A DNA stretch of 14,028 nucleotides, taken from Nitriliruptorales bacterium (GTDB taxonomy: Bacteria > Actinomycetota > Nitriliruptoria > Euzebyales > Egibacteraceae). The position numbers were made by a program, and so were the translations under genes. Position 1 is the first letter of the stretch, and every line of letters starts with the position of its first letter. The stretch is taken from assembly GCA_007126835.1 (NCBI GenBank), contig SLAO01000163.1, forward strand, positions 1 to 14,028, written 5' to 3'. Positions 5,955 to 12,653 of the stretch are shown here, in pieces. A model generated the notes under the pieces. That model had not been told where the DNA came from. It made no database searches and saw nothing but the letters and a program-made list of their open reading frames with translations.

Positions 5955-7373
5955 ATGGGAGCCACGGCTGTCTGGATCGCAACCGCGACCGCGGCGGTGG
6001 CTGTTGCGTTCCTCGCCGTCACCCTGGCACGAATCCACACCCGGGCGAACGACCGAGCGTACGCGCGACGGTCGGCTGAGCTCGACGAGCGCGACGAGCG
6101 GTTGAGCCGGCGGGAGTCGACGGTCGAGACCAAGGCGCACACCCTGGAGTTGCGCGAGTCCAACCTCATCGAGCGCGAACGCGGTCTGGCTGCCGACCGC
6201 GCCGACCTCGACGACGACCGGATCGTGGTGCGCAAGCGCCTGGAGGAGATCGCGGACTACTCGGCTGACGAGGCCCGCCAGGCGCTGCTCGAGCAGGTGG
6301 AAGCCGAGGCGCGCGCCGACGCGCGGGACCTCGTGCGCGACATCCAGTCCCGGGCGCAACAGGAGGCCACGCGACGCGCGCACGACATCGTCGCCAGCGC
6401 CATCCAGCGCGTTGCCCCGGAGGCGACCCGGGCCTCGGCGACCTCGACGGTGGAACTCGCCGAAGAGGAGCTCAAAGGCCGCATCATCGGCCGCGACGGC
6501 CGCAACATCCGGGCGTTCGAGCACGTCACCGGGGTCGATGTGGTCGTCGACGACACCCCGGGATCGGTGCAGCTGTCGAGCTTCGATCCGGTGCGCCGTG
6601 AGACCGCCCGGCGCACGCTGGTGGCGTTGCTCGAGGACGGGCGCATCCACCCGGCCAGCATCGAGGAGGCCCACACGCGCGCTACCGCGGAGGTGGACCA
6701 GGTCATCACCGACGCCGGCGACGAAGCCGTGGCCGAGGCACGAGTCGAGGGCGTCGCCCCCGAGATCATCCGGCTGCTGGGCCAACTCGAGTTCCGGACC
6801 TCCTACGGGCAGAACGTCCGGGGTCACTCGATCGAGACCGCGCTGCTGGCCGGGGCCATGGCCGAGGAGCTGGGCACCGACCCCGCCCTCGCCCGCCGAT
6901 GCGGGCTGCTGCACGACATCGGCAAGGCCCTGACGCACAAGGTCACCGGCAGCCATGCGGCCGTGGGTGCCGAGATCGCCCGGCGCCTGGGCGAACCCGA
7001 GCAGGTGTGCCACGCCATCGCCGCGCACCACGACGAGGTCCCCCCCGAGTCGGTCGAGGCGGTGCTGACCCAAGCAGCCGACGCGGTGTCGGCCAGCCGG
7101 CCCGGGGCGCGGCGTGACGCCTACGAGGCCCACTGCACCCGCTTGCGCCGCATCGAGGAGTTCGTGGGCGCCTTCGAGGGCGTCACGCAGGTGTTCGCCA
7201 TGCAAGCCGGTCGCGAAGTCCGGGTGATGGTGCACCCCGACGACGTCGACGACACGCGCGCGCGGCGTCTCGCGCGCGAGATCGCCGGGCGCATCGAGGC
7301 CGAGATGGCCTACCCCGGCCAGATCGCCGTGACGGTGATCCGCGAAGTCCGCGCCAGGGGCATCGCGTCCTAG
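5955..7373 (+). CDS. rny: Ribonuclease Y
   Basis: RNase Y is a membrane-anchored endoribonuclease that starts mRNA decay in many Gram-positive bacteria. The 472-residue product shows the full layout. One N-terminal membrane helix (about 6-26) is followed by a long charged coiled coil (about 30-150, rich in R, E and D). Next is a KH RNA-binding domain with GRIIGRDGRNIRAFE (175-189, GxxG at 179-182), then the HD hydrolase domain with the metal-binding pair His320-Asp321 in LLHDIGK and HHDE near 358-361. DDTPGSVQLSSFDPVRRETAR and DGRIHPASIEE are typical of the family. It is shorter than the roughly 520 residues of the Bacillus protein, mainly because of a shorter coiled coil. GGAG 5 nt before the ATG supports the start. 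Mycobacteria and streptomycetes lack this enzyme, so its presence helps place the organism. Confidence 0.97.
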   Translation: MGATAVWIATATAAVAVAFLAVTLARIHTRANDRAYARRSAELDERDERLSRRESTVETKAHTLELRESNLIERERGLAADRADLDDDRIVVRKRLEEIADYSADEARQALLEQVEAEARADARDLVRDIQSRAQQEATRRAHDIVASAIQRVAPEATRASATSTVELAEEELKGRIIGRDGRNIRAFEHVTGVDVVVDDTPGSVQLSSFDPVRRETARRTLVALLEDGRIHPASIEEAHTRATAEVDQVITDAGDEAVAEARVEGVAPEIIRLLGQLEFRTSYGQNVRGHSIETALLAGAMAEELGTDPALARRCGLLHDIGKALTHKVTGSHAAVGAEIARRLGEPEQVCHAIAAHHDEVPPESVEAVLTQAADAVSASRPGARRDAYEAHCTRLRRIEEFVGAFEGVTQVFAMQAGREVRVMVHPDDVDDTRARRLAREIAGRIEAEMAYPGQIAVTVIREVRARGIAS

Positions 7374-7418
7374 GCCCGCGCTGGGTTGCCCGGCAGTCCA
7401 GCCGCGGCTCGCGTCGCG

Positions 7419-7448
7419 TTGCCAGCAGCTCGCCGGCTGGCAAGCCGG
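7419..7448. terminator. Probable two-way terminator between rny and tetR
   Basis: TTGCCAGC (7419-7426) and GCTGGCAA (7436-7443) form a perfect 8-bp stem with a 9-nt loop in the 78-bp gap between convergent genes. An alternative stem, CCGGCT (7433-7438) with AGCCGG (7443-7448), overlaps it. The TT/AA ends give minimal U-tracts on both strands. Confidence 0.5.
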
Positions 7449-7451
7449 AAC

Positions 7452-8045
7452 TCACCGCTGCTGGGCGTGACGCCGGTCCCGGACGGTCCGTCGGTCTGGC
7501 GGTAGCCCGTCGAACCAGGCCAGCAACAGCTCGGCCTGCTCGTCGAACGGTGTGGCTTTCCCGTCGAGGTCCCGCTCGATGACCAGCCCGAGCGTGAACA
7601 CGAACACGAACCGCGCCGCGGCGTCGTCGACCTCCAACGTGGGCGCGAGGACCGCGACCGTCCGGTCCATCGTCGCGGCCATCAGTCGAGAGTCCTCTGC
7701 TTCGCGCTCGGGGAGCGCGTCGAGGCAGAGTCGGTCGTACTGCGCGTACCAGGTCTCGTGCGCGCAGACGTGGTCGAGCAGGGCGGCCAAGCGCGCACGG
7801 GGCGTCGGCGCGCTGGCGATGGCTTCGGCGATGACGGCCACGAGCTGGTCAGTCAGGTGCTCGACGAGCTGGGCGTACAGGTCGCGCTTGCCTGAGAAGT
7901 AGTGGTACAGCGTGCCGGTGGACACGCCGAGCTCGCGCGCCACCTCGCGCATCGTCAAGCCTCCGTAGCCCCGGGCAGCGGCGAGCGCCAAGCTCGCGTC
8001 GAGCAGCTGCGCCCGGTAGGCGCGGTGGTCGACGATCTTGGGCAC
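7452..8045 (-). CDS. TetR/AcrR-family transcriptional regulator
   Basis: This 197-residue protein has the standard TetR layout. The N-terminal helix-turn-helix is seen in LTMREVARELGVSTGTLYHYFSGKRDLYAQLVEH (about 30-63), with TGTLYHYF as the recognition helix. A variable helical ligand-binding domain follows, about 65-185. The start is a GTG (MPKIVDHRAYRAQLLDASL), with AAGGA 6 nt upstream. It lies 21 bp after the stop of the membrane-protein gene at 8067-8543, on the same strand, so the two form an operon. A TetR paired with a transport-like protein usually represses that operon and is released by the compound handled. The ligand cannot be told from sequence. A palindrome upstream of the operon (8593-8602) is a candidate operator. 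Confidence 0.9.
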   Translation of the reverse strand: MPKIVDHRAYRAQLLDASLALAAARGYGGLTMREVARELGVSTGTLYHYFSGKRDLYAQLVEHLTDQLVAVIAEAIASAPTPRARLAALLDHVCAHETWYAQYDRLCLDALPEREAEDSRLMAATMDRTVAVLAPTLEVDDAAARFVFVFTLGLVIERDLDGKATPFDEQAELLLAWFDGLPPDRRTVRDRRHAQQR

Positions 8046-8066
8046 GGTAGGTCCTTTCGTGGCTGG

Positions 8067-8543
8067 CTATCCGGTGACGACGCTGACACCCGCGACCGTG
8101 GCCAGGGTCAACCCGACGGCCCAGGCGGCAAGGCTCGCGCCTGTCCACGCCAGGACCCGCTGGCGTGATGCGCCGGTTGCCAGCATGATCACCGCGGCGA
8201 GGTGGATGCCGGTCAGCAGCGGTCCCAGCAGCGCCAACCCCGGCACCCCGTAGCGCTGGAGGACGCGCTGGGCGCGCTCGCCCCGACCTGGGTGCCGCCG
8301 TCGAGGGGTCGCTACCCGACCCGAACGCCATCGGGTCCAGGCGTCGTGCACCAAGACGATCGCCCCGACCGGGACGTAGTTGCCGAGGAACGCGACGGCG
8401 GTCACGACCACCGGGTCGAGGTTGAGGAGGATGGCCGGGGGGATGACCACCAGGATCTCCAGCCACGGGGTCGCGGCGGCGACGGCAACGACCACGTAGC
8501 CCCACGGACCGGTCGCTCCCCAGTCGGCGAGCAGCTCACTCAC
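8067..8543 (-). CDS. Small multidrug-export-type membrane protein (Sm_multidrug_ex family)
   Basis: This 158-residue integral membrane protein resembles the 'small multi-drug export protein' family (Pfam Sm_multidrug_ex), whose transport role is largely untested. Matching features are ATPWLEILVVIPPAILLNLDPVVVTAVAFLGN (about 24-55) and, after a basic loop (70-92), QRYGVPGLALLGPLLTGIHLAAVIMLATGASRQRVLAWT (96-134). Four hydrophobic segments are likely: about 14-40, 43-67, 98-124 and 128-155. I chose the GTG at 8543 because it follows AAGG 5 nt upstream and gives the family-like N terminus MSELLADWG. An open frame continues upstream but is not hydrophobic or family-like. It is the first gene of an operon with tetR. 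The substrate is unknown. Confidence 0.82.
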   Translation of the reverse strand: MSELLADWGATGPWGYVVVAVAAATPWLEILVVIPPAILLNLDPVVVTAVAFLGNYVPVGAIVLVHDAWTRWRSGRVATPRRRHPGRGERAQRVLQRYGVPGLALLGPLLTGIHLAAVIMLATGASRQRVLAWTGASLAAWAVGLTLATVAGVSVVTG

Positions 8544-8592
8544 TGGCGCCTTGCCTTCCCACGGTGCGCGGATGCCGGAGCGCGGCATATTT

Positions 8593-8602
8593 CGAACGTT
8601 CG
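8593..8602. promoter_or_regulatory. Candidate TetR operator
   Basis: CGAACGTTCG is a perfect 10-bp palindrome with AT-rich flanks, 50 bp upstream of the membrane-protein gene. Many TetR operators have an AACGTT-type core. On the - strand a possible -10 (TAGCAT, 8610-8605) sits next to it, so binding here would shut off the - strand operon. This is inference; the -35 is weak. Confidence 0.45.
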
Positions 8603-8615
8603 TTATGCTACCGAG

Positions 8616-8655
8616 CCGATCGGTCGCCTGCCGTGACCGTGGTGTCCGATCGGAC
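8616..8655. repeat. Pair of CCGATCGG palindromes in the divergent intergenic region
   Basis: CCGATCGG occurs at 8616-8623 and 8646-8653, exactly 30 bp apart. The second extends to a perfect 12-bp palindrome GTCCGATCGGAC (8644-8655). They lie between the - strand membrane-protein operon and miaB and may be binding sites for a regulator. In GC-rich DNA such 8-mers can also arise by chance. Confidence 0.4.
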
Positions 8656-8714
8656 CCGTCGACTGCGCGCATCCCGATGGCGTGCGCCGGTCGCAGCCGA
8701 CCCGGCCACGCCGC

Positions 8715-8720
8715 TATCCT
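8715..8720 (+). promoter_or_regulatory. Probable -10 of a leaderless miaB transcript
   Basis: TATCCT ends 7 nt before the miaB GTG, so transcription would begin at or within a base of the start codon. There is no Shine-Dalgarno sequence in the short gap. Leaderless genes with this spacing are common in actinobacteria. No convincing -35 is visible. Confidence 0.6.
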
Positions 8721-8727
8721 CGGCGCT

Positions 8728-10131
8728 GTGACGACCAAGACCTACTTCATCCGCACCTTCGGGTGCCAGATGAACGAGCACGACTCCGAGCGGGCCGCCG
8801 GCGTCCTGCAAACGATGGGCTACCGCCCGGCGGACACCATCGACACCGCCGACCTCGTGCTGTTCAACACCTGCGCGATCCGCGAGAACGCGGACAACAA
8901 GCTGTACGGGCAACTGTCACAGCTCAAGCCGCTCAAGCTGTCCGATCCCAGCAAGACCGTGGTCGTGGGCGGATGCCTCGCGCAGAAGGACCAGGAGGGC
9001 TTGGCCGAGCAGGCGCCGTGGGTGGACGTGGTCTACGGCACGCACAACATGGGACGGCTGCCCGAGCTGCTCAGCCAGGCCGATTCGGCGGAGCTTCCCG
9101 TCGTCGAGATCCTCGAGCACACCGAGATGTTCCCGTCGGCCCTGCCCGCCCGGCGCGACGTCGTCCATCACGCTTGGGTGTCGATCTCCATCGGCTGTGA
9201 CAACACCTGCACGTTCTGCATCGTTCCGGCGCTGCGAGGACCGGAGAAATCTCGCAAGCTCGGCGACATCGTCAGCGAGGTCCGCTCGCTGGTGGCCGAC
9301 GGCGTGACCGAGGTCAGTCTGCTCGGCCAGAACGTCAACTCCTACGGCAGGGATCTGGTGCGTGCCGGGCTCTCCGACGCCACCGGCCGGCGCAACCGCA
9401 CCATGTTCGCCGAACTGCTCTACGCGCTGGGCGAGGTAGACGGCCTCGAGCGGCTGCGGTTCACCAGCCCGCACCCCAAGGACTTCACCAGCGACGTCTT
9501 CGCGGCGATGCGCGACGTCCCCGCGGTCTGCGAGCAGCTGCACCTGCCGCTGCAGTCGGGCTCAGACCGGGTGCTCAAGGCGATGCAGCGCAGCTACCGA
9601 GCGCGTCGCTACCTCGATCTGGTGACCGAGGCCCGGGAGACCATCCCCGGCGTGGCGATCTCCACCGATATCATCGTCGGCTTTCCCGGCGAGACCGAGG
9701 AGGACTTCGCCCAGACCCTCGCGGTCACCGAGACCGCCGCGTTCGATTCGGCGTTCACCTTCGAGTACTCCAAGCGCCCTGGGACCGCCGCTGCCGACAT
9801 GCCCGACCAGGTGGACCCCGCGGTGGTCAGCGAGCGCTACCAGCGGCTCGCGACCCTGACCCGCGCGCTGTCCCGGCACGCCAACGAGCGTCAGGTCGGC
9901 ACGGTCCAACAGCTCCTGCTCGAGGGGCCCAGCAAGACCGATCCCACTCGCCTGTCCGGTCGGACCCGCACCAACCGCCTGGTGCACGTCCCTGACGTCG
10001 GCGGATTCGAGCCGGGACAGCTGGTGACCGCCCGGCTGACCGACGCCGCCAGCCACTACCTGCTCGGGGAGGTCACCGACGCGGAGGTCTCCGACCCGGT
10101 CGGTGCCCCCGCGCCAGCTCGCGTGGCCTGA
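8728..10131 (+). CDS. miaB: tRNA-2-methylthio-N6-dimethylallyladenosine synthase MiaB
   Basis: MiaB is a radical-SAM methylthiotransferase that adds a methylthio group to i6A37 of tRNAs reading UNN codons, downstream of MiaA. The 467-residue product has all hallmarks. The N-terminal UPF0004 domain has Cys13 (FGCQMN), Cys49 (NTCAIRENADNK) and Cys83 (GGCLAQ), which hold one 4Fe-4S cluster. The radical-SAM domain has CDNTCTFC with Cys157, Cys161 and Cys164, and IIVGFPGETEEDF. A C-terminal TRAM domain follows, with RTNRLVHVPDVGGFEPGQLVTARLTDAASHYLLGEV. The GTG at 8728 places TYFIRTFGCQMN at the N terminus and sits behind a -10 at leaderless distance. An ATG at 8677 in frame is a weaker alternative. 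The next gene starts 2 bp after the stop. MiaA, its partner enzyme, is two genes downstream. Confidence 0.97.
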   Translation: MTTKTYFIRTFGCQMNEHDSERAAGVLQTMGYRPADTIDTADLVLFNTCAIRENADNKLYGQLSQLKPLKLSDPSKTVVVGGCLAQKDQEGLAEQAPWVDVVYGTHNMGRLPELLSQADSAELPVVEILEHTEMFPSALPARRDVVHHAWVSISIGCDNTCTFCIVPALRGPEKSRKLGDIVSEVRSLVADGVTEVSLLGQNVNSYGRDLVRAGLSDATGRRNRTMFAELLYALGEVDGLERLRFTSPHPKDFTSDVFAAMRDVPAVCEQLHLPLQSGSDRVLKAMQRSYRARRYLDLVTEARETIPGVAISTDIIVGFPGETEEDFAQTLAVTETAAFDSAFTFEYSKRPGTAAADMPDQVDPAVVSERYQRLATLTRALSRHANERQVGTVQQLLLEGPSKTDPTRLSGRTRTNRLVHVPDVGGFEPGQLVTARLTDAASHYLLGEVTDAEVSDPVGAPAPARVA

Positions 10132-10133
10132 TC

Positions 10134-10892
10134 ATGGTCAGGGGGGTCGGCCTGCTCCCCGCCGCCCCGTTGCTGATCGAGGACATCACCTCGGTGCGTC
10201 CAGCGGGCATCGACGCGGTGGCTCGGGCCGTTCGCGACGTGGCGGCGTCGGTGTCGGATTCGCAGGGGGTCGTGCTGGTCGCGGGTGCCGACGCGGCGGG
10301 GATCGCCACGCAGTCGTCCACCGACCTGCGCACGATCGGGCGCAGCGACGTGCGCACCCGATGGTCGGTGCCTCATGAGCTGACGACGGCGGTCGCCGGC
10401 GCCACCGGTCTGGCGCTCGACGGTGCAGCGATGTCCCTGGAGTTGTCGGTGCTCTGCCTGCAGATGCCACCGGCGACGCCACTGCTGGCCATGTCCGTCC
10501 CGCGAAAGGCCGCGCTTGCCGAGTTGGTCGACCTCGCCGGGATCGTGGAAGCTGTCCTGACCGCCCAGGCGGCGGGCTGGAGCGTCGTGGCGGTGGGGGA
10601 TGGTTCGGCCGGATTGTCCGCGCAGGCGCCTCTGCACCTGGTCGCCGGCGCGTCAGCGTGGCAGGACGCCTACGTGGCCGCATTGGACGCTGGTGACCTG
10701 GACGTCCTCGCCGGCCTCGGCCCGAAGCGGGCGCGAGCAGTCGGCAGCCGCGGGTGGGCTCCGTCGGTGTTCGCCGCGGCGGTGGCTCGCCACGCCGGGC
10801 TGCGCCTGGCGGTCACCTTCCACGCCGCCCCTCGCGGCGTGGGCTACGTCGTTGCCTCGAGTGCCCCGGGCACCGTGCCGGCCGATGCCTGA
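10134..10892 (+). CDS. LigB-like protein (class III extradiol dioxygenase subunit B-like domain), function unknown
   Basis: This 252-residue, alanine-rich protein sits between miaB and miaA. Streptomycetes have a protein called class III extradiol dioxygenase subunit B-like at that position, and mycobacteria an alanine-rich protein (Rv2728c in M. tuberculosis). Family-like features are GLLPAAPLLIEDI (6-18), VVAVGDGSAGLS (151-162), DAYVAALDAGDLDVLAGLGP (178-197) and the C-terminal PRGVGYVVAS (233-242). In relatives I recall, the first motif reads CPHPPLL, with a metal-binding histidine; here it is alanine, so classical dioxygenase activity is doubtful. GDGSA and GVGYxVA are retained. Starting 2 bp after miaB and overlapping miaA by 8 bp, it is clearly part of the tRNA-modification operon. 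Its true role is not known. Confidence 0.78.
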   Translation: MVRGVGLLPAAPLLIEDITSVRPAGIDAVARAVRDVAASVSDSQGVVLVAGADAAGIATQSSTDLRTIGRSDVRTRWSVPHELTTAVAGATGLALDGAAMSLELSVLCLQMPPATPLLAMSVPRKAALAELVDLAGIVEAVLTAQAAGWSVVAVGDGSAGLSAQAPLHLVAGASAWQDAYVAALDAGDLDVLAGLGPKRARAVGSRGWAPSVFAAAVARHAGLRLAVTFHAAPRGVGYVVASSAPGTVPADA

Positions 10893-11796
10893 CCCGGTGC
10901 TCGCGCTGGTCGGACCGACGGCTTCGGGCAAGTCCGACATCGCCTTGGACTTCGCGGCGCGGTGGGGCGCCGAGATCGTCGCGGTGGACGCGTTCACCGT
11001 GTATCGCGGCATGGACGTCGGCACGGCCAAGCCGACGCGCAAGCAGCGCGACCGGGTCCCGCATCACGCAATCGATCTGCTCGAACCGGAGCAGGAATGC
11101 ACGGTCCAGTGGTTCCAGGCCCAGGCGCGCGCCGCGGTCCGCGATGTCGTCTCGCGTGGCCGGTCTCCGCTGCTCGTCGGAGGATCCGGCCTGTACTTCC
11201 GCGCGGTCGTCGACGACTTGGTGTTCCCGCCCACCGACCCCGACGTCCGCGCTGCGCTCGAAGCGCGCCACGCCGCCGACCCGCCGGCGGCACACGCCCG
11301 GCTCGCCCAGCGCGACCCCGCCGCAGCGGCGCGCATCGACCCCGACAACCTGCGGCGAGTGGTCCGCGCCCTCGAGGTCATCGAGCTCACCGGGTCGACG
11401 TTCAGTTCCTGGCGCACGGCATGGGACGAGCACCACTCGGTGTTCCCGGGCCTCGCCGTCGTGGGGGTGGCCCGCGACCGCGACGACCTGTCCGCACGCG
11501 TCGACCAGCGCGTCGGGACCATGCTCGCTCGCGGTCTGGTGGAGGAATGCCGCGCTCTGGCGGGTCGTCGGCTGTCGCGCACGGCGCGTCAGGCCATCGG
11601 CTATGCCGAGGTCTTCGAGCATCTAACCGGCCGACTCGACCTCGCCACCGCCCACGAGCAGATCCGCGTGCGCACCCGGCGGTACGCCCTGCGCCAGCAG
11701 CGCTGGTTCCAAGCGGATCCGCGGGTAGCATGGGCAATGCCGGAGCAGGTCCATGCCACGCTGCTCCGTGTTGCGGAGGAGGCACAGGCCGACTGA
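10885..11796 (+). CDS. miaA: tRNA dimethylallyltransferase MiaA
   Basis: MiaA transfers a dimethylallyl group from DMAPP to N6 of A37 in tRNA, making the i6A substrate of MiaB. The 303-residue product has the P-loop GPTASGKS (10-17), VDAFTVYRGMDVGTAKP (34-50, with the conserved Asp35), LLVGGSGLYFRAVVDDL (96-112), NLRRVVRALEV (155-165) and QAIGYAEV (236-243), plus RYALRQQRWF near the C terminus. The stretch after Asp35 reads AFT where many homologues have SMQ or SRQ. E. coli also departs from that pattern, so I do not take it as loss of function. The ATG at 10885 lies 8 bp inside the upstream gene and gives the family-typical short N terminus before the P-loop. The stop shares a base with dapF (TGATG). 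miaA and miaB in one operon suit their consecutive reactions. Confidence 0.97.
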   Translation: MPDPVLALVGPTASGKSDIALDFAARWGAEIVAVDAFTVYRGMDVGTAKPTRKQRDRVPHHAIDLLEPEQECTVQWFQAQARAAVRDVVSRGRSPLLVGGSGLYFRAVVDDLVFPPTDPDVRAALEARHAADPPAAHARLAQRDPAAAARIDPDNLRRVVRALEVIELTGSTFSSWRTAWDEHHSVFPGLAVVGVARDRDDLSARVDQRVGTMLARGLVEECRALAGRRLSRTARQAIGYAEVFEHLTGRLDLATAHEQIRVRTRRYALRQQRWFQADPRVAWAMPEQVHATLLRVAEEAQAD

Positions 11797-12653
11797 TGCA
11801 GTTCACGAAAGCCCACGGCACGGGCAACGACTTCATCCTGGTCCCTGACCCCGATGACCAGATCTCGCTGACGCCGGCGCTGGTGCGGGCACTGTGCGAC
11901 CGCCATCTCGGCCTCGGCGGGGATGGGGTGATCCGCCTGGCACCGGCGCGGCCGGGTGTCGAGGCCGACGTGTTCATGGACTACCGCAACGCCGATGGGT
12001 CGCTGGCCGAGATGTGCGGCAACGGCGTGCGCTGCGTGGCCAAGTACGTCGCCGACCGCGGCCATACCGGACAGCAGGTGCGCGTCGACACTCGAGCCGG
12101 CGTCAAGGTCGTCGAGGTGGTGTCCTGGCACGAAGACGGCACGGTGGACGTCCTCCGAGTCGACATGGGGGCCCCGGTCGCCATCGGCTCGGTGCGCATC
12201 GACCTGGAAGGCGCAGGGGACATCGAGCTGACCACGGTCTCGATGGGCAATCCGCACGCGGTCATCGCCATGGGCGACGTGACCGCCGCCCCGCTGAGCG
12301 ACTGGGGGCAGGCCATCAACGCTGACGAGCGCTTCGCCGGCGGTGTCAACGTCGAGGTCATCGCCGTCCCGGGCCTTGACCGCGTCGAGGGGCGCATCTT
12401 CGAGCGCGGGGTGGGCGAGACCCTCGCGTCGGGCACCGGCGCCGCCGCGATGGCGGTCGCTGCCCACACGCGGGGCCTGGCAACGCGGGACGTGACCGTG
12501 GACCTTCCCGGCGGCGAGCTCGAGATCTCCTGGGACGAGGAGTCGCTGTACGTCACCGGCCCCGCCCGCGAGGTCGCCTCGGGCTCGGTTGCTCCCGCCT
12601 TGCTCGCCGAGATCGCGGCAGTGGCAACAGCGCCGGCCAAGGAGTTCGTGTGA
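11796..12653 (+). CDS. dapF: Diaminopimelate epimerase-family protein DapF (second catalytic Cys replaced by Ser)
   Basis: DapF turns LL-diaminopimelate into meso-diaminopimelate for lysine and cell-wall peptide synthesis, using two cysteines as acid and base. The 285-residue product has KAHGTGNDF (5-13), HLGLGGDGVI (37-46), YRNADGSLAEMCGNGVRC (63-80) with catalytic Cys74, MGNPHAV (about 149-155) and FERGVGETLASGTGAAA (201-217). In the last motif most family members have ACGTGAC. Here residue 212 is Ser (codon TCG, 12429-12431), so the second catalytic cysteine is missing. Everything else, including length, is normal. The ATG overlaps the miaA stop by one base, and GGAGGAGG lies 13 nt upstream. 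The stop overlaps hflX. A lineage-specific serine variant, a weaker epimerase or a changed substrate are all possible. Confidence 0.93.
   Translation: MQFTKAHGTGNDFILVPDPDDQISLTPALVRALCDRHLGLGGDGVIRLAPARPGVEADVFMDYRNADGSLAEMCGNGVRCVAKYVADRGHTGQQVRVDTRAGVKVVEVVSWHEDGTVDVLRVDMGAPVAIGSVRIDLEGAGDIELTTVSMGNPHAVIAMGDVTAAPLSDWGQAINADERFAGGVNVEVIAVPGLDRVEGRIFERGVGETLASGTGAAAMAVAAHTRGLATRDVTVDLPGGELEISWDEESLYVTGPAREVASGSVAPALLAEIAAVATAPAKEFV
12639..12644 (+). promoter_or_regulatory. Ribosome binding site of hflX
   Basis: AAGGAG inside the end of dapF is 5 nt before the GTG at 12650. It decides this start, which overlaps the dapF stop by 4 bp. Confidence 0.75.

Noticed and set aside
5819..6079. A possible leader peptide gene ahead of rny
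   Set aside because: It runs into rny in another frame, has no ribosome binding site and has shadow-like composition.
5841..7235. A 464-codon open frame antisense to rny
   Set aside because: Same kind of GC-rich shadow; rny on the + strand has clear domains over its whole length.
8551..8727. N-terminal extension of MiaB to an ATG at 8551 or 8677
   Set aside because: The added residues are unlike MiaB and cover the divergent promoter region. The GTG at 8728 gives the family-typical N terminus and lies at leaderless distance from a -10.
8067..8738. N-terminal extension of the exporter-type protein
   Set aside because: The extra 65 residues are polar and arginine-rich, cover the miaB start and lack a ribosome binding site. 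The GTG at 8543 fits the family.
10996..11030. Unusual AFT after Asp35 in MiaA as a sign of lost function
   Set aside because: This stretch varies among known MiaA proteins, and the P-loop, catalytic Asp and tRNA-binding segments are intact.
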